Assembly: GCA_024225445.1 (NCBI GenBank)
Contig: JAAEMP010000251.1
Location: 1-61,761 of the forward strand
Direction of reading: 5' to 3'
DNA: 61,761 nt
Source: Hyphomicrobiales bacterium
Lineage (GTDB): Bacteria; Pseudomonadota; Alphaproteobacteria; Rhizobiales; Rhizobiaceae
Shown: positions 17,814-25,947 of the stretch, piece by piece
How positions within the stretch are numbered: position 1 is the stretch's first letter
How the letters are laid out: each line of letters begins with the position of its first letter
The notes under the pieces: model-generated
Seen by the model: the letters and a program-made list of their open reading frames with translations, nothing else
Database searches by the model: none
Told to the model about the DNA's origin: nothing
Made by a program: the position numbers and the translations under genes

Positions 17814-19121
17814 ATGTCAGGAAAATATGCTGACCGCAAAGGCAGGCCGATTATTGTTGTCACCGGAATGGGAACACTGACATCACTTGGCCAGGGTAAA
17901 AAAGACAATTGGGATGCGATTGTCGCCGGCAAATCAGGCGTCAAGAAGATAAGCAGATTCCCAACCGATGGTTTGAACACTCAAATCGCCGGCACAGTTG
18001 ATTTTATGGATACCGAGGAAGTTTCGGCTCCCGCTATCTCCTACGCAATGGCCGATGCCACTGCCGAAGAAGCATTGGCTGAAGCAGGGTTTGGCCGCGA
18101 TGGATTTCCCGGCCCGCTTTATTTCGCTGCTCCGCCCGTCGAACTTGAATGGCAACACCGGTTTTCCCTGATGGATGAAAATCTTGATGCAGAATCCGGT
18201 TATTCACAATTACTGGAAGCCGCCAGAAGAAAGCGCCATATGCACATGCATTTGCTGGTGCAAATTGGCGGAATTGCCTACCGCATAGCGGAAAAATATA
18301 AAACCAGAGGACTGCCAATTTCACTCTCAACCGCCTGCGCCTCTGGTGCCACATCAATTCAGCAGGGTATGGAAGCGATACGGCGCGGGGACACCGAAGC
18401 GGCGTTATGTGTGGCTTCCGATGGTTCGGTTACTTCAGAAGGGTTGATAAGATTTTCGCTTCTTTCGGCTTTAACGACTCAGAGCAATGATGATCCGGGC
18501 AAAGCCTCCAGACCATTTTCAAAAGACCGCAGCGGTTTTGTTATGTCCGAGGGATCAGCCGCATTAGTATTGGAAACCTTGGAACATGCCAAAAATCGTG
18601 GTGCGAAAATACTGGGAATAATTCGTGGAGTAGGCGAAAAGGCTGACAAATTCCACCGCACCCGCTCAAGCCCTGATGGCATTCCAGTCATTACCGCAAT
18701 CAAAAGAGCACTTGATGATGCAGGAATTGAAGACAATCATGTTGATTATATTAATGCCCATGGCACATCAACTCCAGAAAATGACCGTATGGAATATAGC
18801 TCTCTGCATGCAGTATTCGGCGACAAAGTCTCGACCATTCCAATTTCATCAAACAAGTCGATGATTGGTCACACGCTAACGGCAGCGGGTGCAGTTGAGG
18901 CGGTATTTTCCTTCATGACCATGCAAAATGGGATAATTCCGCCTACCATTAATTATGAGACCCCTGATCCGGATATCCTGCTGGATGTGGTGCCAAATGT
19001 GAAACGCGACGCTGAAGTAAACACAATTTTATCGAATTCCTTTGGCTTTGGCGGGCAAAATGCCTGTCTGGTTTTTGGCGCGGATGTGGTGCAGGCCACT
19101 AGTGCATCTAATACAAAATAA
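17814..19121 (+). CDS. fabF1XL: Beta-ketoacyl-ACP synthase FabF1XL
   Basis: 435 residues. All KAS II residues are seen: Cys in STACASGATSIQQGMEA (near residue 180), His in NAHGTSTPENDRME, Lys and His in SSNKSMIGHTLTAAGAVEA, and the closing NSFGFGGQNAC. It condenses malonyl-ACP with the acyl-AcpXL chain. The first ten residues (SGKYADRKGRP) form a short basic leader. It starts 27 bases after fabF2XL, consistent with equal expression of a catalytic and a non-catalytic subunit. Confidence 0.9.
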   Translation: MSGKYADRKGRPIIVVTGMGTLTSLGQGKKDNWDAIVAGKSGVKKISRFPTDGLNTQIAGTVDFMDTEEVSAPAISYAMADATAEEALAEAGFGRDGFPGPLYFAAPPVELEWQHRFSLMDENLDAESGYSQLLEAARRKRHMHMHLLVQIGGIAYRIAEKYKTRGLPISLSTACASGATSIQQGMEAIRRGDTEAALCVASDGSVTSEGLIRFSLLSALTTQSNDDPGKASRPFSKDRSGFVMSEGSAALVLETLEHAKNRGAKILGIIRGVGEKADKFHRTRSSPDGIPVITAIKRALDDAGIEDNHVDYINAHGTSTPENDRMEYSSLHAVFGDKVSTIPISSNKSMIGHTLTAAGAVEAVFSFMTMQNGIIPPTINYETPDPDILLDVVPNVKRDAEVNTILSNSFGFGGQNACLVFGADVVQATSASNTK

Positions 19122-19147
19122 ATTCAAATCTATTGAGGGCAACAAAA

Positions 19148-20176
19148 TTGCGCGCACTACAGCTTGTTTCAGATAAAGAAGTCACTGTTACCGAAATTGA
19201 TTCCCCGCCTCCACCGGGTGAAGGTGAAGTTCAGCTTAAAATCAAGGTTGTTGCGCTAAACCACATTGATGTATGGGGCTGGCGAGGCATGGCTTTTACC
19301 CAACGCAAACTTCCAATAACCGTTGGCGCGGAAGCTTCTGGCGAAGTCCTGGCGGTCGGACCCGGTGTCAGTACTTTAAAAACCGGGCAACTTGTATCGA
19401 TCTATGGCGCTCCGACATGCGGCACCTGCCTGCCTTGTCGCGAAGGTCGTGATAATCATTGCGAACATCCCTCAGGCGTACACGGTTTTCACCTTGATGG
19501 ATTTGCTTGTGATCTGGCTAATATGCCAGCCAGAAACTGTATTCCCGCCCCTATTGGTGTTGATGATATCGGTGCCGCACTGGCCCCCGTCACCTTCGCC
19601 ACTTGTGAACACATGCTGTTTGACAATGCCAAACTGAAACCAGGCGAAACGGTATTAATCCATGCAGGTGGTTCAGGTATTGGTTCAGCAGCCATACAAC
19701 TGGCCAAAGCTGTCGGTTGCACGGTCATCACAACGGTCGGGTCCGATGACAAAATTGCAAAATGCGAAGAATTGGGGGCAGACCACGTCATCAATTATCG
19801 CGAAGACCGTTTTGAAGGCAGGGTACGCAAAATCACAAAAAAACGTGGCGTTGATGTGGTATTCGAACATGTTGGCAAAGACACGTGGGCTGGCAGCCTT
19901 TTATCCTTGCGTCCAGGTGGACGTCTGGTCACATGTGGGTCAACAAGTGGTGTTTCAGCGGAAACCAATCTGATGATGTTGTTTCAGCGCCAGCTTCGAC
20001 TAATTGGCAGCTTTGGTTGCAATATGCAAAACATCATCGATTCCATGGAAAAATTGGCTAAAGGTACTGTGAGACCAGTGGTTGATTCACAAATCGAGTT
20101 TGGTGAACTTGCATCAGCACTCGAACGCATGCAAGATCGCGCGGTATTTGGTAAGATTATCATGCGGGTAAACTAA
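19148..20176 (+). CDS. adh2XL: Zinc-type alcohol dehydrogenase / quinone reductase of the XL locus
   Basis: About 342 residues of the medium-chain dehydrogenase family. Structural-zinc cysteines occur in APTCGTCLPCREGRDNHCEH, and the NAD(P) turn is VLIHAGGSGIGSAAIQLAK. It probably supplies a reductive step in elongation, in place of an enoyl reductase (inference from locus position). I prefer TTG 19148 (MRALQLVSDKEV) with GAGGG eight bases upstream over the in-frame TTG at 19133. It directly precedes a palindromic repeat that separates it from lpxXL. Confidence 0.82.
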   Translation: MRALQLVSDKEVTVTEIDSPPPPGEGEVQLKIKVVALNHIDVWGWRGMAFTQRKLPITVGAEASGEVLAVGPGVSTLKTGQLVSIYGAPTCGTCLPCREGRDNHCEHPSGVHGFHLDGFACDLANMPARNCIPAPIGVDDIGAALAPVTFATCEHMLFDNAKLKPGETVLIHAGGSGIGSAAIQLAKAVGCTVITTVGSDDKIAKCEELGADHVINYREDRFEGRVRKITKKRGVDVVFEHVGKDTWAGSLLSLRPGGRLVTCGSTSGVSAETNLMMLFQRQLRLIGSFGCNMQNIIDSMEKLAKGTVRPVVDSQIEFGELASALERMQDRAVFGKIIMRVN

Positions 20177-20178
20177 AA

Positions 20179-20446
20179 CGTGTCGCGTCCAATAGGATTC
20201 ATTTGATGGAGTCAAAACAGTTCACTCGCCAAGGCGTAAATCGCAGCGCGATACAGAGTATCGGGCAAGATTTGCAACGCTGGAGATGGACTGTTTTGGC
20301 CCCCAAAGAACTACGGCGCAGGCCAGTTTTTCAAGTTCTCTGGACATCGTTGCGCCCTGATTGTGGTCAGCCAGACCACCGCACAGGACGCGCCTTGCCA
20401 GCAAACCTGAAAAACTGGTCAAATGAACCCTATTGGACGCGACACG
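20179..20446. repeat. Palindromic intergenic repeat, copy A
   Basis: A 28-base left arm (20179-20206, CGTGTCGCGTCCAATAGG then A then TTCATTTGA) is the reverse complement of the right arm (20419-20446) with one mismatch. Internal sequence carries CAGTTCACTCGCCAAGGCGT, nearly identical to the inside of copy B at 23829-24006 (CAGTTCACTCGGCAAGGCGT). The arms extend imperfectly inward through GGCAAGGCG. It fills almost all of the gap between adh2XL and lpxXL, starting two bases after the adh2XL stop. No ORF of note. It is likely a member of a dispersed, non-autonomous palindromic element family; it may act as terminator or mRNA stabiliser. Confidence 0.75.
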
Positions 20447-20512
20447 CTTTGGGCTTGAATTTTGGTCGATATCATCCTGATTCCACCATTTACAATGCTT
20501 TGAGAAACATCC

Positions 20513-21451
20513 ATGCAAACTCACGTCCGTAAAACGATAATTGCGCTCAGGAATTTTCGTGACTGGACGATTGCGCAGTGGTTTTTTACGTTCATCTGGT
20601 TTCTGAAACTTTTCCCGGCTGACACGGCAATCAACACCACAGAAAAGCTTGGACGAGTTCTCGGCATGGCCTATCCACGCACCAAAATGGCTCGAAAAAA
20701 TCTCAAACTGGCGTTTCCTGAAAAATCAAACAAAGAAATTGAGCAGATATTACGTGACATGTGGGGTAATTTGTCAAGAACCGCGGCAGAATATGCCTAT
20801 CTGGACAAGATTTTTGATTTTGATGCGGAAAATCCCAATGCCGGGAGGTTTGAAATTACCGGAATTGAAAATTTCGAAAAATTGGCTGGCCTTGCTGACA
20901 CCGCAATCTGCTTTACCGGTCACACCGGCAATTGGGAAATTCTGCCGGTCGGTTCTGCCGCCTATGGCGTTAACATTACCGCTTTATTCAGGCCACCCAA
21001 TAATCGTTTTATCGCAGAACGCGTGCTTGCTGCCCGCACTACCAGCAGTGGCCAATTGGTTCCCTCAAAAGCTGGTGCTGCCTGGGCATTGGCAAAAGTA
21101 ATGGATGGCGGTGGAAAGGTCGGCTTGCTGGTCGACCAATATCATAATCGCAAGGGCGTGCGGATCAATTTCTTTAACCGTGAAACCCGGGCTAATCCCT
21201 TATTGGGGAAATTGGTTCGACAATATAATTGCCCGGTATTCCCTGCCAGGTGTATCCGTTTGCCAAAAGGACGTTTTCGCCTGGAAATTCAGGATCCGAT
21301 CGATATTCCACGCAAAAGCAATGGCGATGTTGATACCATAGCGCTGACACAAAAAGTCAATGAAATCGTCGAGGAATGGGTGCGTGAATATCCCGAACAA
21401 TGGCTATGGTTGCATAAACGCTGGCGTGATCCTGTTCGCCCCAGGAAATGA
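20513..21451 (+). CDS. lpxXL: Lipid A very-long-chain acyltransferase LpxXL
   Basis: 312 residues of the LpxL/HtrB (LABLAT) family. One N-terminal membrane segment (IAQWFFTFIWFLKLFPAD, about 20-37) anchors it to the inner membrane. The HX4E catalytic motif is HTGNWE, followed by LFRPPNNRFIAERVL, VPSKAGAAWALAKVM and LLVDQYHNRKGVRINFF. It transfers the 27-hydroxyoctacosanoate-type acyl chain from AcpXL to Kdo-lipid A precursor. The end YPEQWLWLHKRWRDP is typical. ATG 20513 has GAGAA upstream. The repeat before it may weaken read-through from the fab genes, giving separate control. Confidence 0.9.
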   Translation: MQTHVRKTIIALRNFRDWTIAQWFFTFIWFLKLFPADTAINTTEKLGRVLGMAYPRTKMARKNLKLAFPEKSNKEIEQILRDMWGNLSRTAAEYAYLDKIFDFDAENPNAGRFEITGIENFEKLAGLADTAICFTGHTGNWEILPVGSAAYGVNITALFRPPNNRFIAERVLAARTTSSGQLVPSKAGAAWALAKVMDGGGKVGLLVDQYHNRKGVRINFFNRETRANPLLGKLVRQYNCPVFPARCIRLPKGRFRLEIQDPIDIPRKSNGDVDTIALTQKVNEIVEEWVREYPEQWLWLHKRWRDPVRPRK

Positions 21452-21506
21452 TGCATAAAAGTCAGTGTCTAGAGCCTATCAGGCTAAGTATAATAACAAA
21501 GGATAT

Positions 21507-22436
21507 ATGACGATGGGATTGAATTGGCACTCAATGAATTTACTCATTGAAGCTCGAAGTGAAGGCATTGAGTTAGGGCGCGTATTAACTATCGGTCGTC
21601 TGAATATTTTCGTTAGCAAGCCTAAAATACGCCAAATGCTCATAGCCAACGGTCTTGAGAATTTATACCGCGATGAAGCCGCATCTGCAAAATACGCCGA
21701 ACCAATTCTAGAGATGTTGGGCGCATCTAAAGTAGATTCGCTCGACGCTTCCGACTATGAGGGAGCGACATTGATTGCTAATCTAAACAAACCAATTTCC
21801 GAAGATCTGTATTCACGTTATGATCTGATTGTGGATGGCGGAACCATAGAACATATATTCAACCTGCCAACTGCACTCAGCAATCTGATGAAGATGGTTA
21901 AGCCAGGCGGCAGACTGGTTGTTTGCACGATGGCTAATAACTATTTTGGACACGGATTTTATCAAATAAGCCCTGAGCTGTTTTATCGGGCACTTTCACC
22001 GGAGAACGGATTTGAGGTTGAGCAACTCGTGGTCCATGAGGATTTCGATTTCGCACCGATATATGACGTCCCAGACCCTAAAGATGTTCTGTCCCGGATT
22101 GAAATGTGTAGCGACTGGGCTGGGTTAAAAATGGATGTGCAGGCCAAGCGCATTTCCGAAGTCGAGCCGTTCACAACTGCGCCGCAACAAAGTGATTATA
22201 CCACGAACTGGGATGCTGATGCGATCCCAAAAAACGCTCCTACCGCGGGAAACCAGGGAGCGTTCTCTATTAAAAACTACCTCAAACAGGCCATGCCACA
22301 GCTACTGGAATTAAAACACCGGTTGCTCTGGCGGTTCCGCAGACAGTTCACACCTTTCATGCGTATCAGTCACAACATCCGAAGACGGCGGCAGTTTGCA
22401 ATGAACAATCAGCCGGTAAAATTCCGGAAAAGGTGA
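21507..22436 (+). CDS. Putative SAM-dependent methyltransferase, class I
   Basis: About 309 residues. A late part of a Rossmann methyltransferase is visible: YDLIVDGGTIEHIFN, ALSNLMKMVKPGGRLVVCT and the following FYQISPELFYRALS, the usual order for family-11 type methyltransferases. The N-terminal part (LTIGRLNIFV in place of a VLDxGxGxG motif) is weak, so cofactor binding is not certain. The C-terminus is basic (RRQFTPFMRISHNIRRRRQ). ATG 21507 and 21513 are both preceded by AAAGGA. Such proteins occur among surface polysaccharide genes, which fits the acyltransferase that follows. Function unknown. Confidence 0.6.
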   Translation: MTMGLNWHSMNLLIEARSEGIELGRVLTIGRLNIFVSKPKIRQMLIANGLENLYRDEAASAKYAEPILEMLGASKVDSLDASDYEGATLIANLNKPISEDLYSRYDLIVDGGTIEHIFNLPTALSNLMKMVKPGGRLVVCTMANNYFGHGFYQISPELFYRALSPENGFEVEQLVVHEDFDFAPIYDVPDPKDVLSRIEMCSDWAGLKMDVQAKRISEVEPFTTAPQQSDYTTNWDADAIPKNAPTAGNQGAFSIKNYLKQAMPQLLELKHRLLWRFRRQFTPFMRISHNIRRRRQFAMNNQPVKFRKR

Positions 22437-22739
22437 TGTCGAGATGACGTGGCAAAAGTCATTTATGTTTGAAAGATACCGTTTATGTTGCGGATGATTG
22501 CCCCAATTCCGTGAATGGTCTGCCGAAGATTTCACCTACAATTATCAAACTTGGAAAATCAAGGTGAACATGCCAATATCGCGGCATCAATCATATCCAT
22601 CTGGGAAATATCGGCTAAGACACGATATTGATGCCAATCTGAACACGGCGGCAGGGTCGATCAAAGATCATCACAGGTTCCTTGAGAGTATGTTGGTCTG
22701 CCGACCCGTTTCAAGAAGGTTGCGCAAGGGATCATCTGC
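22437..22739. other. Gap without a recognised gene
   Basis: 303 bases between the methyltransferase and the acyltransferase-3 gene. Short plus-strand frames give protein-like scraps (for example RLRHDIDANLNTAAG from about 22612), but each is broken and none matches a family securely. It may be a decayed surface-polysaccharide gene. No clear hairpin or promoter motif was seen. Confidence 0.3.
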
Positions 22740-23780
22740 ATGAATGCTCAGCCAACAATTCACAACATCCAGATTCTGCGCGGGATCGCCGCCATGATGG
22801 TAGTTTTTCATCATACCATTGGCCAGATGGGGAGCCGTGGCGGGCGTGATCTCGGTTTCGAGATTATCATTGGAAGAGCAGGTGTCGATCTTTTTTTCGT
22901 AATCAGCGGTTTCATTATGGTTTATGTCACCCATGACAGGGATCGCACACCCATTGAATATTGGCGGGGCCGTATCATCCGGATCGCACCACTTTACTGG
23001 TTTTATACCCTAACCTTGGCTCTGATTGCATTGGTCGCCCCATCTATGCTCAGGTCAACGGATTTGCAATTGGTTCATTTTCTAAAATCGCTCTTCTTCA
23101 TTCCATCACAACATCCAATATTTGAAACCAAGCTTTATCCCATACTGGTCCAGGGCTGGACGCTGAACTATGAGATGTATTTTTACCTGATTTTTGGTCT
23201 GCTACTGGCTATTAAAACACCCAGGCAACGCATTGGAATGCTTAGTATTATTCTGGTTGGGTTAGTGGCGATTGGCTTCCTGTTCCCGCCGAAGGGCTCG
23301 AATTTGGTAGAACCGCTCTGGCAGACTTATACCAGTCCACTTCTGCTCGAGTTTCTGTTTGGAGCTTTGATCGGTGTAGCATATATCCATTGGTATCATC
23401 AGGTACGACAGGTTTCCTGGGTTTGCATAATCCTTGGTCTGGGACTCTTTGCACTCGGAGTCTGGCAACCTGATTGGACAGAGCTACGTGTAATCAAATG
23501 GGGGCTGCCAAGTGCATTCCTGGTTACCGGCGCGCTGGGGCTCGAAACAAACCAATCGGGAAACGGCATCCTCATGATGCTTGGCAATGCATCTTATTCA
23601 ACCTACCTGAACCACACTTTTACGCTGGGTGTTATTGGGATAATTTGGGCCCGTTTTGGCAATGGTTCACTGCTGTTTGATGCTGGTATGTTCTCATTTG
23701 CGCTTGCCGCTTCAGCGGCAATTGGCATCCTTTCCTATAAGCTGATCGAGCGCCCAATGACGGCCTGGCTGGGCCGGTGA
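22740..23780 (+). CDS. Acyltransferase family 3 membrane protein
   Basis: 346 residues with about ten hydrophobic spans. The opening IQILRGIAAMMVVFHHTIGQ contains the conserved LRGIAAxxVxxxH of the OafA/ExoZ family, with a second Arg-His pair region VDLFFVISGFIMVYVT and RIAPLYWFYTL. GWTLNYEMYFYLIFGL is also typical of the ExoZ-like group. These enzymes acetylate or succinylate surface glycans across the inner membrane. ATG 22740 follows AAGGG at nine bases. The polysaccharide target is unknown; the adjacent lipid A locus makes an envelope role likely. Confidence 0.85.
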   Translation: MNAQPTIHNIQILRGIAAMMVVFHHTIGQMGSRGGRDLGFEIIIGRAGVDLFFVISGFIMVYVTHDRDRTPIEYWRGRIIRIAPLYWFYTLTLALIALVAPSMLRSTDLQLVHFLKSLFFIPSQHPIFETKLYPILVQGWTLNYEMYFYLIFGLLLAIKTPRQRIGMLSIILVGLVAIGFLFPPKGSNLVEPLWQTYTSPLLLEFLFGALIGVAYIHWYHQVRQVSWVCIILGLGLFALGVWQPDWTELRVIKWGLPSAFLVTGALGLETNQSGNGILMMLGNASYSTYLNHTFTLGVIGIIWARFGNGSLLFDAGMFSFALAASAAIGILSYKLIERPMTAWLGR

Positions 23781-23828
23781 AGCCGCAAACTTACCATGCA
23801 AATGGTTAAATCTGACCTGATACCATAA

Positions 23829-24006
23829 ACCCCTTCTGGTTTACATGGAAGCATTTGATGAACCAAACCAGTTCACTCGGCAAGGCGTTAAACCCGGAAA
23901 TGTTTTTGGGCGATCTGGGTGATCGGACAAGTTTTGCGCCATTAATTAAACTGGGCAGATGAATTGGTTTGGTTCATCAAATGCTTCCGTGTAAACCAGA
24001 AGGGGT
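23829..24006. repeat. Palindromic intergenic repeat, copy B
   Basis: Two 42-base arms, 23829-23870 and 23965-24006, are inverted copies with a single difference that still allows a U-G pair in a plus-strand transcript. The left arm begins ACCCCTTCTGGTTTACATGG. Inside it has CAGTTCACTCGGCAAGGCGT shared with copy A (20179-20446) and TTTGATGAACCAAACCAG related to copy A's arm. The right arm ends one base before the stop codon of the L,D-transpeptidase gene on the opposite strand. A transcript through it would form a very strong hairpin, so it probably acts as a terminator between two convergent genes. Confidence 0.8.
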
Positions 24007-24007
24007 C

Positions 24008-24430
24008 TTAGCGGCGAATTCTAATAGCCGCGTTTGAACGTCCTGCACTTTCTACCATCCTGAAAAGCGTGCGGGCATTGTCGGGATGCAAGCGGACGCA
24101 ACCATGGGACACCGGGTTGCCAAGATTTTTGATTTCATTCGTTCCGTGAACCGCATATCCGCCCTTGAAAAATATTGAGTGCGGCATGGGAGACATGTCG
24201 TATTTTCTTGAATACCACATTTTATGCATACGGGTGGGTTTATAATTACCTGTGGGAGTCACATAACCGCGACGTGCAGTAGAAATTTTCCACGTATGAC
24301 GCAGTCGGCCATTCTGGTAGACCTTCATCTGTTGTTTGGAAAGGTCTATATGTGCTTCTATTGATGCAGCATATGCACCAGCAGAAAACAGCCCAAACAG
24401 TATCACCAGGCTGGCCAAAACCAATTTCAT
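24008..24430 (-). CDS. L,D-transpeptidase (YkuD domain), exported
   Basis: About 140 residues. Signal peptide KLVLASLVILFGLFSAGAYA, cleaved near residue 21. The YkuD domain follows, with VYQNGRLRHTWKISTARRG, the HGT of YAVHGTNEIKNLG and the catalytic motif SHGCVRLHPDNA (Cys nucleophile near residue 115). It cross-links peptidoglycan or attaches proteins to it in the periplasm. ATG 24430 has GGGAG seven bases upstream. The gene is small, a bare catalytic domain with no binding module. Its 3' end abuts palindromic repeat copy B. Confidence 0.88.
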   Translation of the reverse strand: MKLVLASLVILFGLFSAGAYAASIEAHIDLSKQQMKVYQNGRLRHTWKISTARRGYVTPTGNYKPTRMHKMWYSRKYDMSPMPHSIFFKGGYAVHGTNEIKNLGNPVSHGCVRLHPDNARTLFRMVESAGRSNAAIRIRR

Positions 24431-24612
24431 GTGACTCTCCCATAAATTGTACTGCTCCAAACATTCTATTAACCTGATTAGGAAAACGATTCCATACCCT
24501 CACAAACTTTTGAATTCAGTCACCAATTACCCAGACTCAGCATTTTCTGCTTACAGTTCTTCAAATTTGCGCATTTCATTTGACAATCTCATTACCTGTG
24601 AAATCATAAGAT

Positions 24613-25887
24613 ATGCCTGATTTATTTTCCCGATTGTCAAAAATCATAGACGATGCACGTGAAGAGATAACCGCCCTGACCGTTGACCTCGTCCAGTTTC
24701 CTACCATCAATCCGCCAGGCGAGGCCTACACACCCTGTGCCCAATATATTGGCCGTAGGCTGTTGGCATCAGGATTTGAGGTCACTTATATGCGTGGCCG
24801 GGACACTCCTGGTGATAGTGACAAATACCCCCGCACCAATGTTATTGCCCGTCGCCAGGGTAAGTATCCCGGCCCCACCGTACATTTTAATTCTCATATT
24901 GATGTAGTTGTTGCCGGCGAAGGTTGGAGCGTTGATCCTTTTGAAGGTGTTATTCGTGACGGGCGCATCATTGCTCGCGGTACCTGCGACATGAAAGGCG
25001 GCCTTGCCTCCTCCATAATAGCAGCAGAATCCTATATGCGCGCAAATCCTGATTTCCCCGGTGCGATTGAAATTTCCGGTACGGTTGATGAAGAATCCGG
25101 CGGTTTTGGCGGTGTTGCCTATTTGGCGTCAAAGGGCCTGTTTTCAAAGCCACGTGTTGACCATGTAATTATTCCCGAACCGTTAAACAAAGATCGTATC
25201 TGTCTGGGGCATCGTGGCGTCTGGTGGGCGCAAATTCAAACCAAAGGTCAAATAGCCCATGGATCCATGCCTTTTCTTGGTGATTGCGCAGTTCGTCACA
25301 TGGGCGCAGTATTGAACGCATTTGAACAGGATCTTTATCCCAAGTTGAACCAAAAACGCACCAATATGCCGGTTGTACCGAAGGGCGCAAAACGCTCAAC
25401 CATGAACATTAATGCAATTCATGGCGGTGAAAGCGACGATTATGAGGGGCTTCCCGCACCCAATGTTCCCGATTCTTGCAGTCTGACCATCGACCGGCGG
25501 TTCCTGATTGAAGAAGATATAACGGAAGTAAAAGCCGAAGTGGTCGAAATACTGGAAGGATTAAAGTCCAGCCGCAAAAACTTTGATTATTCAATTGAAG
25601 ACATCATGGAAGTGTTGCCGTTAATGAGTGACCGCGATGGTCCCGTTCCAACTGCTGTGGCCGAGGGTATCAAACAGGTATTTGGAAAAGATCCGCAGTA
25701 TATTATCTCTCCTGGTACCTACGATCAGAAACACATCTCGCGAATTGGACATCTGCACGACTGCATTGCCTACGGGCCAGGTATACTCGATCTCGCCCAT
25801 CAGCCTGATGAATTCATCATCATTGATGATATGGTCGAATCCGCCAAGGTAATGGCATTTGCCCTGCATCAGCTACTGACAAGGTGA
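24613..25887 (+). CDS. M20-family deacylase / desuccinylase (ArgE/DapE type)
   Basis: 424 residues. Metal ligands of the M20 family: HIDVV in HFNSHIDVVVAGEGW, the bridging Asp in RGTCDMKGGLASS, the catalytic Glu in TVDEESGGFGG, and the last His in LDLAHQPDEFI. The dimerisation domain includes GQIAHGSMPFLGDCAVRHMG. Members remove N-acyl or N-formyl groups from amino acids or pyrimidines. It is followed by a complete oligopeptide-type ABC importer on the same strand, so it probably deacylates what that importer brings in. Identity as acetylornithine deacetylase is unlikely because no arginine genes are near. Confidence 0.83.
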   Translation: MPDLFSRLSKIIDDAREEITALTVDLVQFPTINPPGEAYTPCAQYIGRRLLASGFEVTYMRGRDTPGDSDKYPRTNVIARRQGKYPGPTVHFNSHIDVVVAGEGWSVDPFEGVIRDGRIIARGTCDMKGGLASSIIAAESYMRANPDFPGAIEISGTVDEESGGFGGVAYLASKGLFSKPRVDHVIIPEPLNKDRICLGHRGVWWAQIQTKGQIAHGSMPFLGDCAVRHMGAVLNAFEQDLYPKLNQKRTNMPVVPKGAKRSTMNINAIHGGESDDYEGLPAPNVPDSCSLTIDRRFLIEEDITEVKAEVVEILEGLKSSRKNFDYSIEDIMEVLPLMSDRDGPVPTAVAEGIKQVFGKDPQYIISPGTYDQKHISRIGHLHDCIAYGPGILDLAHQPDEFIIIDDMVESAKVMAFALHQLLTR

Positions 25888-25947
25888 AAATAACCCGCTA
25901 CACTTTTTACCAACGTCTTCAACCGCCTGTGTAAATGGAGAAAATGA

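Noticed and set aside
24008-24010. Palindrome copy B as part of the L,D-transpeptidase gene
   Set aside because: The arm ends at 24006, one base outside the stop codon; the coding region is not altered.
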